Positions 23,736-34,200 of a stretch of DNA of 64,000 nucleotides are shown one piece after another; positions within the stretch are counted from its first letter, which is position 1, and each line of letters opens with the position of its first letter. The notes under the pieces are model-generated. The model had not been told where the DNA came from and did no database searches. It saw only the letters and a program-made list of their open reading frames with translations. Origin of the DNA: Artemia franciscana. Taxonomy: Eukaryota; Arthropoda; Branchiopoda; Anostraca; Artemiidae. Made by a program: the position numbers and the translations under genes. The stretch is taken from assembly GCF_032884065.1 (NCBI RefSeq), contig NC_088873.1:25490625-25554624 (forward strand), read 5' to 3'.

Positions 23736-24929
23736 GTGCTTGACTTGAAATGGGGGGATACTAGGATAAAACATAATGATTTTGGGAAAGATAGCATTAA
23801 ATAAATAGTGTTAGTTCTGACTTTGTTTAATTTCTTTACCAGCGTCATTGCCGTCATTTTTTCTAACTAATCATGTTAGTTTGCTATGAAGACATTCTAT
23901 GACCTCTACGCATTTCTATCTCGTATTTGAGTGGAAAACTGAACCTCAAACCTTGTGGAAAATGTATTTTCTTGCATTAAACACCAAAAAAAATATAAAA
24001 GTCAAGTTTTGGAGTGTTCCACCCATCACAAGCAAGTGACGTTGACATTTTTCAAGTCAGCATAGTCGCTTTAACAGGGGAAGGGGGCTAATTCTCGTAC
24101 TTACCCCATTCCGTCGTGGTATGTTTCCGATTTCAACACTTGGTGCCCGGACTAACACTTAAAAATTATACAAGTAATGTTCAATAAATGTAGTCACAAT
24201 AATTTTGAAAAACCTAATGAGTCATAGACGTGTAGTGTTTTGTTCGGCTTATATACCACATGATGAAGAAGAACCACCAGCTAAGCTAAGAATATAAGCT
24301 CATATTCATATAGAATATAAGTGTGAGAAAAAAAAAAACCTATGAACATCCTTAATATCCACATTCCTCAGCTCATAATTGTCTGTGAAATACATCACCA
24401 AGTGTTTACAACCTAGCAAGAAATGCCCATTTTGCCGATAAGTTTCTCCTAAAGCTACTTTCCCTCATTTTAGGACCAGAAAAAAAAAGCATGGAACACA
24501 AAAGGGGAGGAAGGATCCCTCCGCGTAGCAATGGTTCAAAGTCTCAAGCCCTCTGATTCCCCCACACCATGAATGTCACAAAAAAGTAGTCTAAAAATAC
24601 TCCTTTTCGCATCTCAACCCCTCTCCCTCTCTAGAAAATTCTTTTCGATCCACTACAACCTAACAGTTGGACGAGCGTGCACCTATGTACACTCTAACAT
24701 GCAAACTCAAGGTCTTTTTCATACTATAACTCTCGCAAGCTTTCAGCAGATTTAAATTCAGAGTTATAGCTTATCATTACATTTTAAAATTATAAATTAC
24801 AGACAATATCTCCAGGCCATCAATAGTTCCAGGTTTTATAGCTGAGAAAATGTCATATTTACGATTGAATTTGCCCCGTTCCCGATGGTTTTGTATGGTT
24901 CGCGATGCGTCCTTGTATTAAAAAAATAG
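23736..24929. other. No recognised feature
   Basis: Non-coding sequence. The 60-codon plus-strand frame at 24573-24755 is not supported by composition or context. Confidence 0.4.
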
Positions 24930-25832
24930 TCCAGCAAACAGTTCGTGGTAACGAACGTGGAGTAACCCGGTAACGAACTGTAGAAAGGAGTGACCCGGCT
25001 CAATAGTAAACACAACTCTAAAAAACGGAGTTTTGATGCTAAAAGATACATAAAAAGAATTGGATTTTCATGCTGATTTTAAATATATAAGTTTCATAAA
25101 ATTTAGTCTGTGTCATCAAAAGTTACGAGCCTGAGAAAATTTGCCTCATTTTGGGAAATAGGGGGAAACATCCCCTAAAAGTCATAGAATCTTAACGAAA
25201 ATCACACCATTGTATTCAGCGTATCAGAGACTACAGTAAAAATTTCAAGCTCCTATCTACAAAAATGTGGAATTTCGTACTTTTTGCCAGAAGACAGATC
25301 ACGGGTGCGTGTTTATTATTTTTTTTTCTTTTCCCCAGGGGTCATTGTATCCGCCAGGTGGTCCTAGAATGTCGTAAGAAGGCTCATTCTAACGCAATCA
25401 AAAAGTTCTAGTGCCCTTTTAAGTGACTAAAAAAGTTGGAGGGCACCTAGGCCCCCTCCCACGCTATTTTTTTCCAAAAGTCAACAGATCAAAATTTTGA
25501 GATATCCATTTTATTCAACATTGTCAAAAGCCATAATAACTATGTCTTTGGGGATAACTTACTCCCCCAAAGTTCCTGGGGGAGGGGCTGCAAGTTAAAA
25601 ACTTTGACCAGTGTTTGCATACAATAATGGTTATTGGGAAGTGTACAGACGTTTTCAGGGGTATTTTTTTTGGTTTGGGGGGAGGGGGTTGAAGGGAGGG
25701 GGATATGTGGGGGGATCTTTCCTTGAAGGAATTTGTCATGGGGGAAGAGAAATTCAATGAAAAGGGCGCCATATTTTCTAGCATTACTATACAAAAAAAC
25801 AATGAAAAAATAAACATGAAAAAGTTTTTTCA
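24930..25832. repeat. Composite dispersed repeat, copy 1
   Basis: Starts with ACAGTTCGTGGTAACGAAC and runs through GCCTGAGAAAATTTGCC, CAGAAGACAGATCACGGGT, TGGTCCTAGAATGTCG and then GGAGGGCACCTAGGCCCCC. The same order recurs at 45673-46560, and its right half again at 50060-50560. From 25540 onward there is a G-rich part, then AAGAGAAATTCAATGAAAAG. The 97-codon minus-strand frames here are not genes. Confidence 0.8.
25676..25727 (+). other. Potential G-quadruplex
   Basis: Six G-runs of three or more with short loops: G6, A, G5, TTGAA, G3, A, G5, ATATGT, G6. The pattern fits the G3+N1-7 rule with room to spare. The equivalent place in the copy at 50417-50460 keeps only part of it. Confidence 0.7.
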
Positions 25833-26095
25833 ATTGAAAGTAAGGAGTAGCATTAAAACTTAAAACGAGCAGAGATTATTACACATATGAGGGGTTCTTC
25901 TCCTCCTGAATACCTCACTCTTTATGCTAAAGTATTTTTAGTAATTTCAACTATTCATTTTACGGTCTTTCTGATTCAGGGGTCATTCTTAAAGAATTGG
26001 GACAAAATTTAAGCTTTAGTGTAAAGAGCAAGGTAATAAAGAGTGGACGAAGCCCCTCATATATGTAATAAAAATATACGAATATAAAAATTCGT
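25833..26095. repeat. Foldback-type element, copy 1
   Basis: The left end carries AAAGTAAGGAGTAGCATT, AAAACTTAAAACGAGC and CATATGAGGGG. The right end carries the complements of TTACACATATGAGGGG and of CTCACTCTTTATGCTAAAG. The spacer holds TTCAGGGGTCATTCTTAAAG and AATTGGGACAAAATTTAAGC. The same design is seen at 38165-38460, 49787-49995, 50568-50820 and 51107-51480. Confidence 0.75.
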
Positions 26096-26378
26096 TACGA
26101 AAGTTACGTATATTTGTTATTAATAAAAACTTTCGTAAAAAATTAAAAAGTTCTAGTTGCCTTTTTAAGTAAACAAAAGATTGAAGGGCAACTAAGCCTC
26201 TTCCCCCACTCCTTCTTTCTCAAAATTGTTCGATCAAAACTAAGAAAAAGCAGATTTAGCCAAAAAAAACAAAAAAAAAAAAAAAAATACAAATTTTGTT
26301 CTAAGTATTCATGTGCGGAGAGCCAAAATCAAAACATGCATGAATTCAAAAATGTTACTTTTTTTTAAATATATAAAG
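26096..26378. repeat. Satellite-related fragment and A-rich tract
   Basis: Contains GTTCTAGTTGCC-TTTTTAAGT and GAAGGGCAACTAAGCC, followed by a poly-A-rich tract at 26266-26288. A near copy follows the foldback at 50880-51060. Confidence 0.65.
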
Positions 26379-26439
26379 TCATTTATTCTTGTCTCTGATT
26401 TATTCTTGTCAGAGGATTTCGAGGCCTAGAAAATGTATT

Positions 26440-26634
26440 TCACCAGCTATGAAAGTCTGGGTCGCCAAACATTTCATCGAACAAATGTTCCAGCACCCTA
26501 TTGTAAGGGATTGTCTTCGTTTCAAGAGGTGTCCAGCTCGCCCATTTATCGAAGGAGACGCCGTTAAATAATTCAACGCATAGCTTGCCAGGAATGCCAT
26601 AGCCTGGGTTGACACTCTTTGATCTGCTTTCTTC
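26440..26634 (-). CDS. Exon-like ORF, possible 3'-terminal exon (unrecognised)
   Basis: From a possible splice acceptor (CTTTAG before 26634) a minus-strand frame of 64 codons runs in phase 0 to a TGA at 26440-26442. The product has ordinary coding composition with many W, Y, F and P residues: SVNPGYGIPGKLCVELF, DKWASWTPLETK, LFDEMFGDPDF. Two AATAAA signals follow the stop within about 60 bases (complements at 26399-26404 and 26382-26387), as expected for a last exon. I recognise no domain. Its upstream partner would lie beyond the satellite array, where the next minus-strand gene is the repetitive-protein ORF at 31245-35336. A link between the two is possible but unproven. A captured gene fragment is the alternative. 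Confidence 0.4.
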   Translation of the reverse strand, partial: EESRSKSVNPGYGIPGKLCVELFNGVSFDKWASWTPLETKTIPYNRVLEHLFDEMFGDPDFHSW

Positions 26635-26640
26635 CTAAAG

Positions 26641-29600
26641 TTTCGTAGGAATATCTGCTCCCTTTTTAAGAGTTGAAAGGGACTGGAGGGGATCCATCCA
26701 TTCCATCCAATCGAATTTCTTAGATAGCCATTTTGTTAAAACAATTTGATAAATCAGATTTAAAAAAACCCTGGGGTCAACACAAATCTCAAGAATCTGG
26801 GGGAGAGTGTTATAAGTTATTCACCAAGAGCATATAAGATTTTATGTGATGGTTTTTAAAATAGGTCAAAGGTCATATACCAAAACCTCTGAGGTCAACA
26901 CAACCCCCCTGGGGCTGGCGCAGGTATTGGACGTTCTGCCCTGGAGGCATATACTGTTCTTATGGAAGCGGCACTCGTGAAAACTTCAGAAAGGGCTCAT
27001 TTGATTGTAAATTAAAACTTCTAGTTAACTTTTTAAGAGTCAAAGTGGATAAAAGGTCAACTAGTGCCTTACACCCTTTTTCCGCAATGGCATCAGATTA
27101 AAATTTTGAGATAGTAATTTGGTAAAAATTGATTATATATCAAAAAACGAAAATTCTGGAGTTGACACAACCCACTAGATCCCAGGGGCAGGTGTTGTAA
27201 GGTCTACCCCGAGGGCATGTATGGCTTTTATGGAAGGGCTTGTCATATAAACTTCAGAGGGGGTTCCTTTGACTGGAAATTGTAGTTCTAATTCCTTTTT
27301 TAAGAGTCAAATGTGATCAGTAGGAATGTACCCCCTCCCGCCTCCCATCTTCTTTTCCCCAAATACATCTGATAAGAATTTTGAGGTAGCCATTTGTTCA
27401 TAATAGTCCAACGTAAGATAACAAAAAAATCATGGTCAACATAGCCCCAAAAACCCGATGAGGGGTTGTAACTTATGTCCAGGGGAGGCATATAAGGTTT
27501 TTATGGAAGTGTTGGTCGTTTAAACTTCAGAGGGGCTTCTTTAGTTGGAAATTGAAAATTCCAGCTCCATCTTTAAGAGTCAAATAGGACTGGAGGGTAA
27601 CTAGCCCCCTGCCCTCTTTTCCCCAAATCCATTCGATCGAATTTTTTAGATAGACATTTTGTTAAATAAGTTCAAAAACCAGATAACAAAAACTCTGGGG
27701 TCAATACAATCCATAAGAGCCCTGGGGCAGGTGTATGCACAGATGACTAAAGGGTTTTATGCGAGGGTTTTTAAAATGGTGCAAAGATCATATACCAAGA
27801 CATTCAGGATTGACACAACCCCTCAGAGCCTGGGGGCAGGTGTTGTAACTTATACTCTGGGGGCATATATTGCTCGAATGGAAGTGGTGGTCATAAAAAC
27901 TTCAGAGGGTGGTCATTTTAATGGAAATTGAAAGTTGTAGTTAATTTTTTAAGGGTCAAAAGAGATTATAAGGCAACTAGCCCCCCCTCCCACAACCTTT
28001 TCCTCCAAAAAAATTCGATCAAAATTTTGATATAGCCATTTTGTTAAACATAGCTCATGTATCAGATAACAACAATTCCCGGGTTGACACAACCTCCCAG
28101 GTTTTAGGAGCAGGTGTTATAAGCTATACCCCGAGGGCATGTGAGGTTTTTATGGAAGAAGTAGTAGGGTACGATCAATTAGAAATTAAAAGTTCTAGTT
28201 CCTTTTTAAAAGTTAAAAGGAATCGGAGGGCATCTATACTCCACCCACCCTATTTTCCCTAAAAACATCCGATCAAAATTTTGAGATAGCAATGTTTTCA
28301 AAGTAGTCCAAGGATGAGATAACAAAAACTTAGGGGTCAATACGAACCCTAAGAGCCCGACAAAGGGTTTTAACTTATTTCCAGGAGATATATAAGGTTT
28401 TTACAGAGGTGTTGGTCGTATAAACTTGGAGGGGGAGGGCTATTACGATCGGAAATTGAAAGTTCTAGTTCTCTTTTTAAGAGTCAAAAGGGATTGGAGG
28501 GCAGCTAGACCCCCCTGATCTCTTTTTTTTCAAATCCATCTGATTGAATTTTTTAGACTATTGTTTTGTTACGATAAGTTAAAGAAATTAGATAACGATA
28601 ACTCCGGTTCAACAGAGCTCCAAAGAGCCCCGGCGCAAGTGTTACAAGTTATGCCCTAAGGGCATACAAGGTTTTACGTGAGGATTTTGAAAAAGTTCAA
28701 ATAATAGGTACCAAAAACTCCGAGGTCGACAGAACCCCCCTGAGCCTGGGTGCAGGCGTTTTAAGTTTTGCCCTGGGGTCATATATTTTTCTCATGGAGG
28801 CACTGCTCGTATAAGCTTCAGAGGGGGCTCATTTGATTGGAAATTGAAGCTTCTAATTAAATTCTTAAGAGTCGAAAGAGATCAAATGGCAATTAGCCCC
28901 CCACGCCCTTTGTCCCCAAACACACCCGATCAAAAATTTGGAAAAACTTTTTGTTAAAAATAGTTCATATACCAGGTAACAAAAACTTCGGGGTCAATAG
29001 AAACCCCAAGATCCTAGGGGTAGGTGGTGGAGCCGGTATACCCCGGGGGATAAGGTTTTTATGTAAGAGTGGTCATATAAACTATAGAGGGGGCTCATTT
29101 GATTGGAAATTAAAAGTTCTAGTTCATCTAGGGGTCAAAAGAGATCGGAAGGCATATACCCCTCCACCTACCCGCTTTACCCCCAAAGAAATCCGATCAG
29201 AGATTTGTGATAGCCATTTTGTTCAAAGTAGTTCAAAGATCAGATAACAAAAGCTTGAGGGTCCAAATACCCCCCCCCCAGAAACCAGGAGAAGAATGTA
29301 ACTTATGTTCTGGGTTCATTTAAGGTTTATATGGAAGTCTTGGTTGTATAAACTTCGTAGGGGGCTCCTTTGGTTAGAAATTAAAAGTTCTAGTTTCCTT
29401 TTTAAGAGTCAAGAGGGACTCGTGAGCATCTAGACCCCCTAGCTCTCTTCCTTAAATCAATCTGATCGAATTGCTTAGAAAGTTGCTTTGTTAAAATAAG
29501 TTCAAAAATCAAACAACAAAAACTCTAGGAACAACACAACCCCCAAGAGCCCCGGGGCAAGTGTTATATGCCCTATGGACATTTGAGGTTTTTTTGCTAT

Positions 29601-30410
29601 TGTTTTATAAATAGTTCAAATATATGAAAACAAACACTCAAAGGTCAACATACCCCCCCCCAGAGCCCGGGGGCAGGGGTTGTAAGTTATGCCCTATATA
29701 TATCGTTCTTATGGAAGTGGTGCTCATAAGTTTTTTAAGAGCTAAAGAGATCAGAGGGTAACTACCCCCACATCTTTTTTCCCCCAAAATATCCGATGGA
29801 AATTTTTAGATAACTATCTTGTTAAAAATAGTTCATACATCAGATAATGAAAATTTTGGGGTTGACGGGCTCATTTTATTCGAAATTGAAAGTTCTAGTT
29901 CCTTTTTAGGAGTCAGAAGTGATCAGAGGTATTTAACACCCCCCTCACCCTATTTTTCCTAAACACATGTGGCCAAAATTTTGAGATAGCCATTTTCTTC
30001 AAAGTGAAAACGATTAGATAACAATACTTCTGGGTCAACATAACCCCCCAGAACCTGGGAGAAAGGGTTTAACTTGTGTCGTCGGAGTACATATGGATTC
30101 TCATGGAAGTGTCGATCCTATAAACTTCGGGGGGGGGGCTCCAGCAGTTGGAAATTGAAAGTTCTAGTTCTGGGGAGCTGGAAACCATAGTTCTGGGACT
30201 GAAGGGCAAATACCCACCCCCTGCTCTCTTTTCCCCGAATCCGTTCAAATGAGTTTTTTAGAAAGCCATTTTGTTAAAATAAGTTCAAAAAGCAGATAAC
30301 AAAAAATCCAGGGTCAATACAACCCCCGAGAGCCCTTGGGCAAGTGTTATAAATTATGTCTTGAGGATGTATGAGGTTTTATATGAGAGTTTTTAAAATA
30401 GTTCACAGTA
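26641..30410. repeat. Higher-order satellite array, ~917-bp unit of three monomers
   Basis: The same C-rich monomer family as at 14.8 kb, but ordered. Type A boxes (TAGTTAA-TTTTTAAG) start near 27013, 27930, 28848 and 29735. Type B (CTAGTTCC-TTTTTAA...) start near 27275, 28190, 29115 and 29890. Type C start near 26650, 27555, 28460, 29385 and 30160. Each C monomer is followed by an extra ~110-bp piece with GTTTTTAAAATAGTTCAAA (about 26846, 27757, 28676, 29592, 30378). The A-to-A spacing is about 917 bp twice; the last unit is shortened to about 790. The many 70-100-codon ORFs here are openings in the repeat. No gene is seen inside. Confidence 0.85.
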
Positions 30411-30639
30411 AGTCCAAACTCCAACCCCTCTGAAAGAATAACTTATTAACGATATTTTATTTTAAAACTTATGGAAGTTTCAGATTAGAAGAAACAGAAA
30501 ATACAATAACTCAAATTAAAACTATCAGAAATTACTATTAAAGAATAAATGAAACGAAAAGAAACGACAATTTTTTATTCCAAAGCTTATGGAAGCTTCA
30601 GGTCAGAAATCTGGCGCATATATTCGTCTTTATATGTCT
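30411..30639. other. Spacer between satellite and repeat-gene tail
   Basis: AT-rich, with ATATTCGTCTTTATAT short repeats at about 30617-30665. Confidence 0.4.
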
Positions 30640-31244
30640 TTATATATTCGTCTTTATATTCGTCATTGTTAGCACTTTGTGGTGTTGGAATAGATACCTC
30701 TGGCACAATAGATGTTTTAGGGACTGCAAACCACTTCTGTTAGTTTATCTGGCTCAATATTAATACTTTGTAGTCTTGGAATTGATACCTCTAGTACAGC
30801 AACATACGTTTAAGGTACTAGAAAGGTCTCAACGGTTAGAAGGGACTTGAAAAATGGAAGCGTCGTTCCTCCAAAGGAGATTATCTCCTCCGTATTTGAT
30901 TCCATGACCATCCTATAAAGTAGATTCAAGGCATCCAAAATTGATGTAGAAGATTTATTTACTACTATTGGCCAAATTTGATACTTCTGGTGCAGCAACA
31001 TATGTTTCAGGCACTTTAAAGGTGTCAACGGCTGGAAGAGTATCAAAAAATTGAAGCATCGGTCCTCCGAAGCAAATTGCCTTATTTGACTCCGTGAGCA
31101 CCCTATAAAGTGGATTCCAGGCATCCAAAATTGATTAAGATTGAAGAGACTTAAAAAATGAAGCATCGGTCCTCCAAAGCTGATTGCCTTCTCCATATTT
31201 GATTCCGTGAACATCCTATATAGTTTATTCTTGGGATACAAAAT
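30640..31244 (-). pseudogene. Decayed 3' copies of the repetitive-protein repeats
   Basis: Directly after the stop of the 31245-35336 ORF the minus strand still encodes the same modules. I can read LYRMFTESNMEKAISFGGP, then LYRVLTESNKAICFGGP with VPETYVAAPEVSNLAN, then LYRMVMESNTEEIISFGG. They are split over several frames by stops and frameshifts. About three modules are recognisable down to 30640. This could be former coding sequence lost by a premature stop, or 3' UTR grown by repeat duplication. Confidence 0.75.
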
Positions 31245-34200
31245 TTATTTATACAAATTTATTTTAGTAGTATTAGCCAAATGTGATACCCCTGGTGCAA
31301 TAAGAGATGTTTCGGGGACTGGAAGCCAGTTCTGCCTGTACATCAGGTGCATATCTTGTGGTTTATCTGGTTCAACATTAGCACTTTTTGGTGTTGGAAT
31401 TGGTGCTTCCGGTACAGCAACAGATGTTTCAGGGACTGAAAACCAGTTCTCCCAGTTTATCTGGCACTTATATTCTTGTTTATCTGGTTCAATGTTAGCA
31501 GTTTGTGGTTTACTAACATTAGCCGAATTTGATACCTCTGGTGCAGCAACAGATGTTCCAGGCACTTTAATGGTCTCAACGGCTGAAAGGGAATAAGAAA
31601 ATCGAAGCGTCGATCCTCCGAAGCAAATTGCCTTATTTGACTCCGTGAGCACCCTATAAAGTGGATTCTGGGCATCCAAAATTAATTTAGAAGATTTATT
31701 TTTACTAACATTAGACAAATTTGATACCTTCGGTGCAGCAACAGATTTTTCAGTCACAGGAAAGGTCTCGACAGCTGATAGAGACTCAAAAAATCGAAGC
31801 ATCGGTCCTCCAAAGCAGATTGCCTTCTCCGTATTTGATTCCGTGAATATCCTATAAAGTTTATTCTTGGGATACAAAATTGATTTATACGAATTTATTT
31901 TAGTAGCATTAGCCAAATGTGATACCTCTGGTGCAACAACAGATGTTTTAGGGACTGGAAGCAAGTTCTGCCAGTACTTCTGGTGCATGTCTTCTGGTTT
32001 ATCTGGTTGAACCTTAGAACTTTGTGGTGTTGGAATTGGTACTTCCGGTACAGCAACAGATGTTTCAGGGACTGCAAACCAGGTCTGCCGGTTTATCTGG
32101 CACTTATCTTCTTGTTTATCTGGTTCAACGTTAGCACTTTGTAGTGTTGGATTTGATACCTTTGGTACAGCAACAGATGTTTCAGGCACTGGAAAGGTTT
32201 CGACATTTAGAGCGGACTCGAAAAATGGAAGCATAGGTCCTCCAAAGCAAATTGTTTCTTCCTTGACCATCCTATAAAGTAGATCCCAAGTGTCCAAATT
32301 TGATTTAGAAGAATTCTTTTTACTAACATTAGCCAAACTTGATACCTCTGGTGGAGCAACAGATGTTTCAGGCACCGGAAAGGTCTCAACGGCTGGAAGG
32401 GACTCGAAAAATCTGAGAATTGGTCCACCGAAGCTGATTGCCTCCCCCTTATTTGATTCCGTGAATATCCTATAAAGTGGATTCCAGGCTTCCAAATTTG
32501 ACTCAGATGATAATTTTCTGCTACCATCACCTCTTTGTCCAGAATACATTGCTTGCAGCAAGCTTCCAGACCCGTCCTTTGTGACACCCAGATTTGATAC
32601 TTCTGGTGAAGCAATAGATGTTTTAGGGGATAGAAAGGGCTCGGCAACGATAGTAGGCAGATGTGCAGCAATGGAATCGGCGAGCATAACCGCATTAGAC
32701 TGAATTTCTGAATCTAATACTGGGCTAGTGGATTTTTTCTTTTCTTCTACATCTGCATCAACGTCAGTAGTTTTTATTTTGGTAATTGACGCCTCTGGTG
32801 CAGCAACATATGTTTCAGGGACTGGACTGGGCTCAACGACGATAGTAGGAAGAGGTGCAACAATGTCATCGACAGGGAAAACTGGATCAGACAGAAATTC
32901 TGAGTCTAATACTTGGCTAGAAGATTCTTCAGCCACTTCAATAATTTCTTCATTTTCCAATACAGCAGATAGATCAGGGGAAGACACCAGACTGGGCTCT
33001 TCTATTTCAACATCTGGAACTGGTTTTTCTTCTAATTGCTTTTCTGGCACCATCGGATCCTTTATGGGACCAGTTACAAGACTTGGCTCTTCAAGGAAAT
33101 TAGATTTTTTCTTTTCTTCCGAATCTGGTTCAACATTAGTACTTTGTGGCTTGGTAATTAACATCTTTGGTGCAGCAACAGATATTTTAGGGAAGGGAGG
33201 GGGCTCAACGACAATAGTAGGCAGAGGTACAACAATGGAATCGGTGAGCATTATTGGATTAGACCGAATTTCTGAGTCTAATACTGGGCTAGTGGATTTG
33301 TTCTTTTCTTCTACATCTGCTTCAACGTCAGTACTTTTAATTTTGGTAACTGAAACCTCTGGTGCAGCAACAGATGTTTCAGGGAAGGGAGGGGGCTCAA
33401 CGACAATAGTAGGCAGAGGTACATTAATGGAATTGGCGAGCATAATCGGATTAGACCGAATTTCTGAGTCTAATACTGGGCTAGTGGATTTGTTCTTTTC
33501 TTCTACATCTGCTTCAACGTAAGTACTTTTTATTTTGGCATTTGAAACCTCTGGTGCAGCAACAGATGTTTCAGGGACTGGAGTGGGGTCAACGACAACA
33601 GTAGGAAGAGGTAACACAATGTGATCGATAGGGGTAACCGGATCCGACAGAAATTCTGAGTCTAATACTTGGCTAGAAGATTCTTCAGCCATATTAATAA
33701 TAATTTCTTCATTTTCCACAACAGATGATAAAACGGTGGCAGACACCAGACTGGGCTCTTCTATTTCAACGTCTGGAACTGATTTTTCCTCTAATTGCTT
33801 TTCTGGCACCATTGGTTCCTTTATGGGACCAGTTACAAGACTTGGCTCTTCTAGGAAATTAGATTTTTTCTTTTCTTCTAAATCTGGTTCAACGTTAGCA
33901 CTTTGTAGTTTGGTAGTTGGCATATCTGGTGTAACAACAGATGTTTCAGGGACAGGAGGGGGCTCAACGACAATAGTAGGAAGAGGTACAACAGTGGGAT
34001 CGACGGGCATAACCGTATTAGACAGGATTTCTGGTTCTAATACTGGGCTACAAGATACTTCCGCCACTTCAATAATTTCGTCATTTCCTGCAATAGGCAA
34101 TGTAACAATGTATTCCGGACTGAGATTTCCAATTTCAATCTGTGGAACTGGTTTTTCTTCAAATTGCTTTTCTGTCACCATTATTTCTTCTGTTACATCA

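Noticed and set aside
27659-29247. Several 70-98-codon ORFs in the 27-29 kb array
   Set aside because: They recur because the repeat monomers recur, and differ in frame and end between units.
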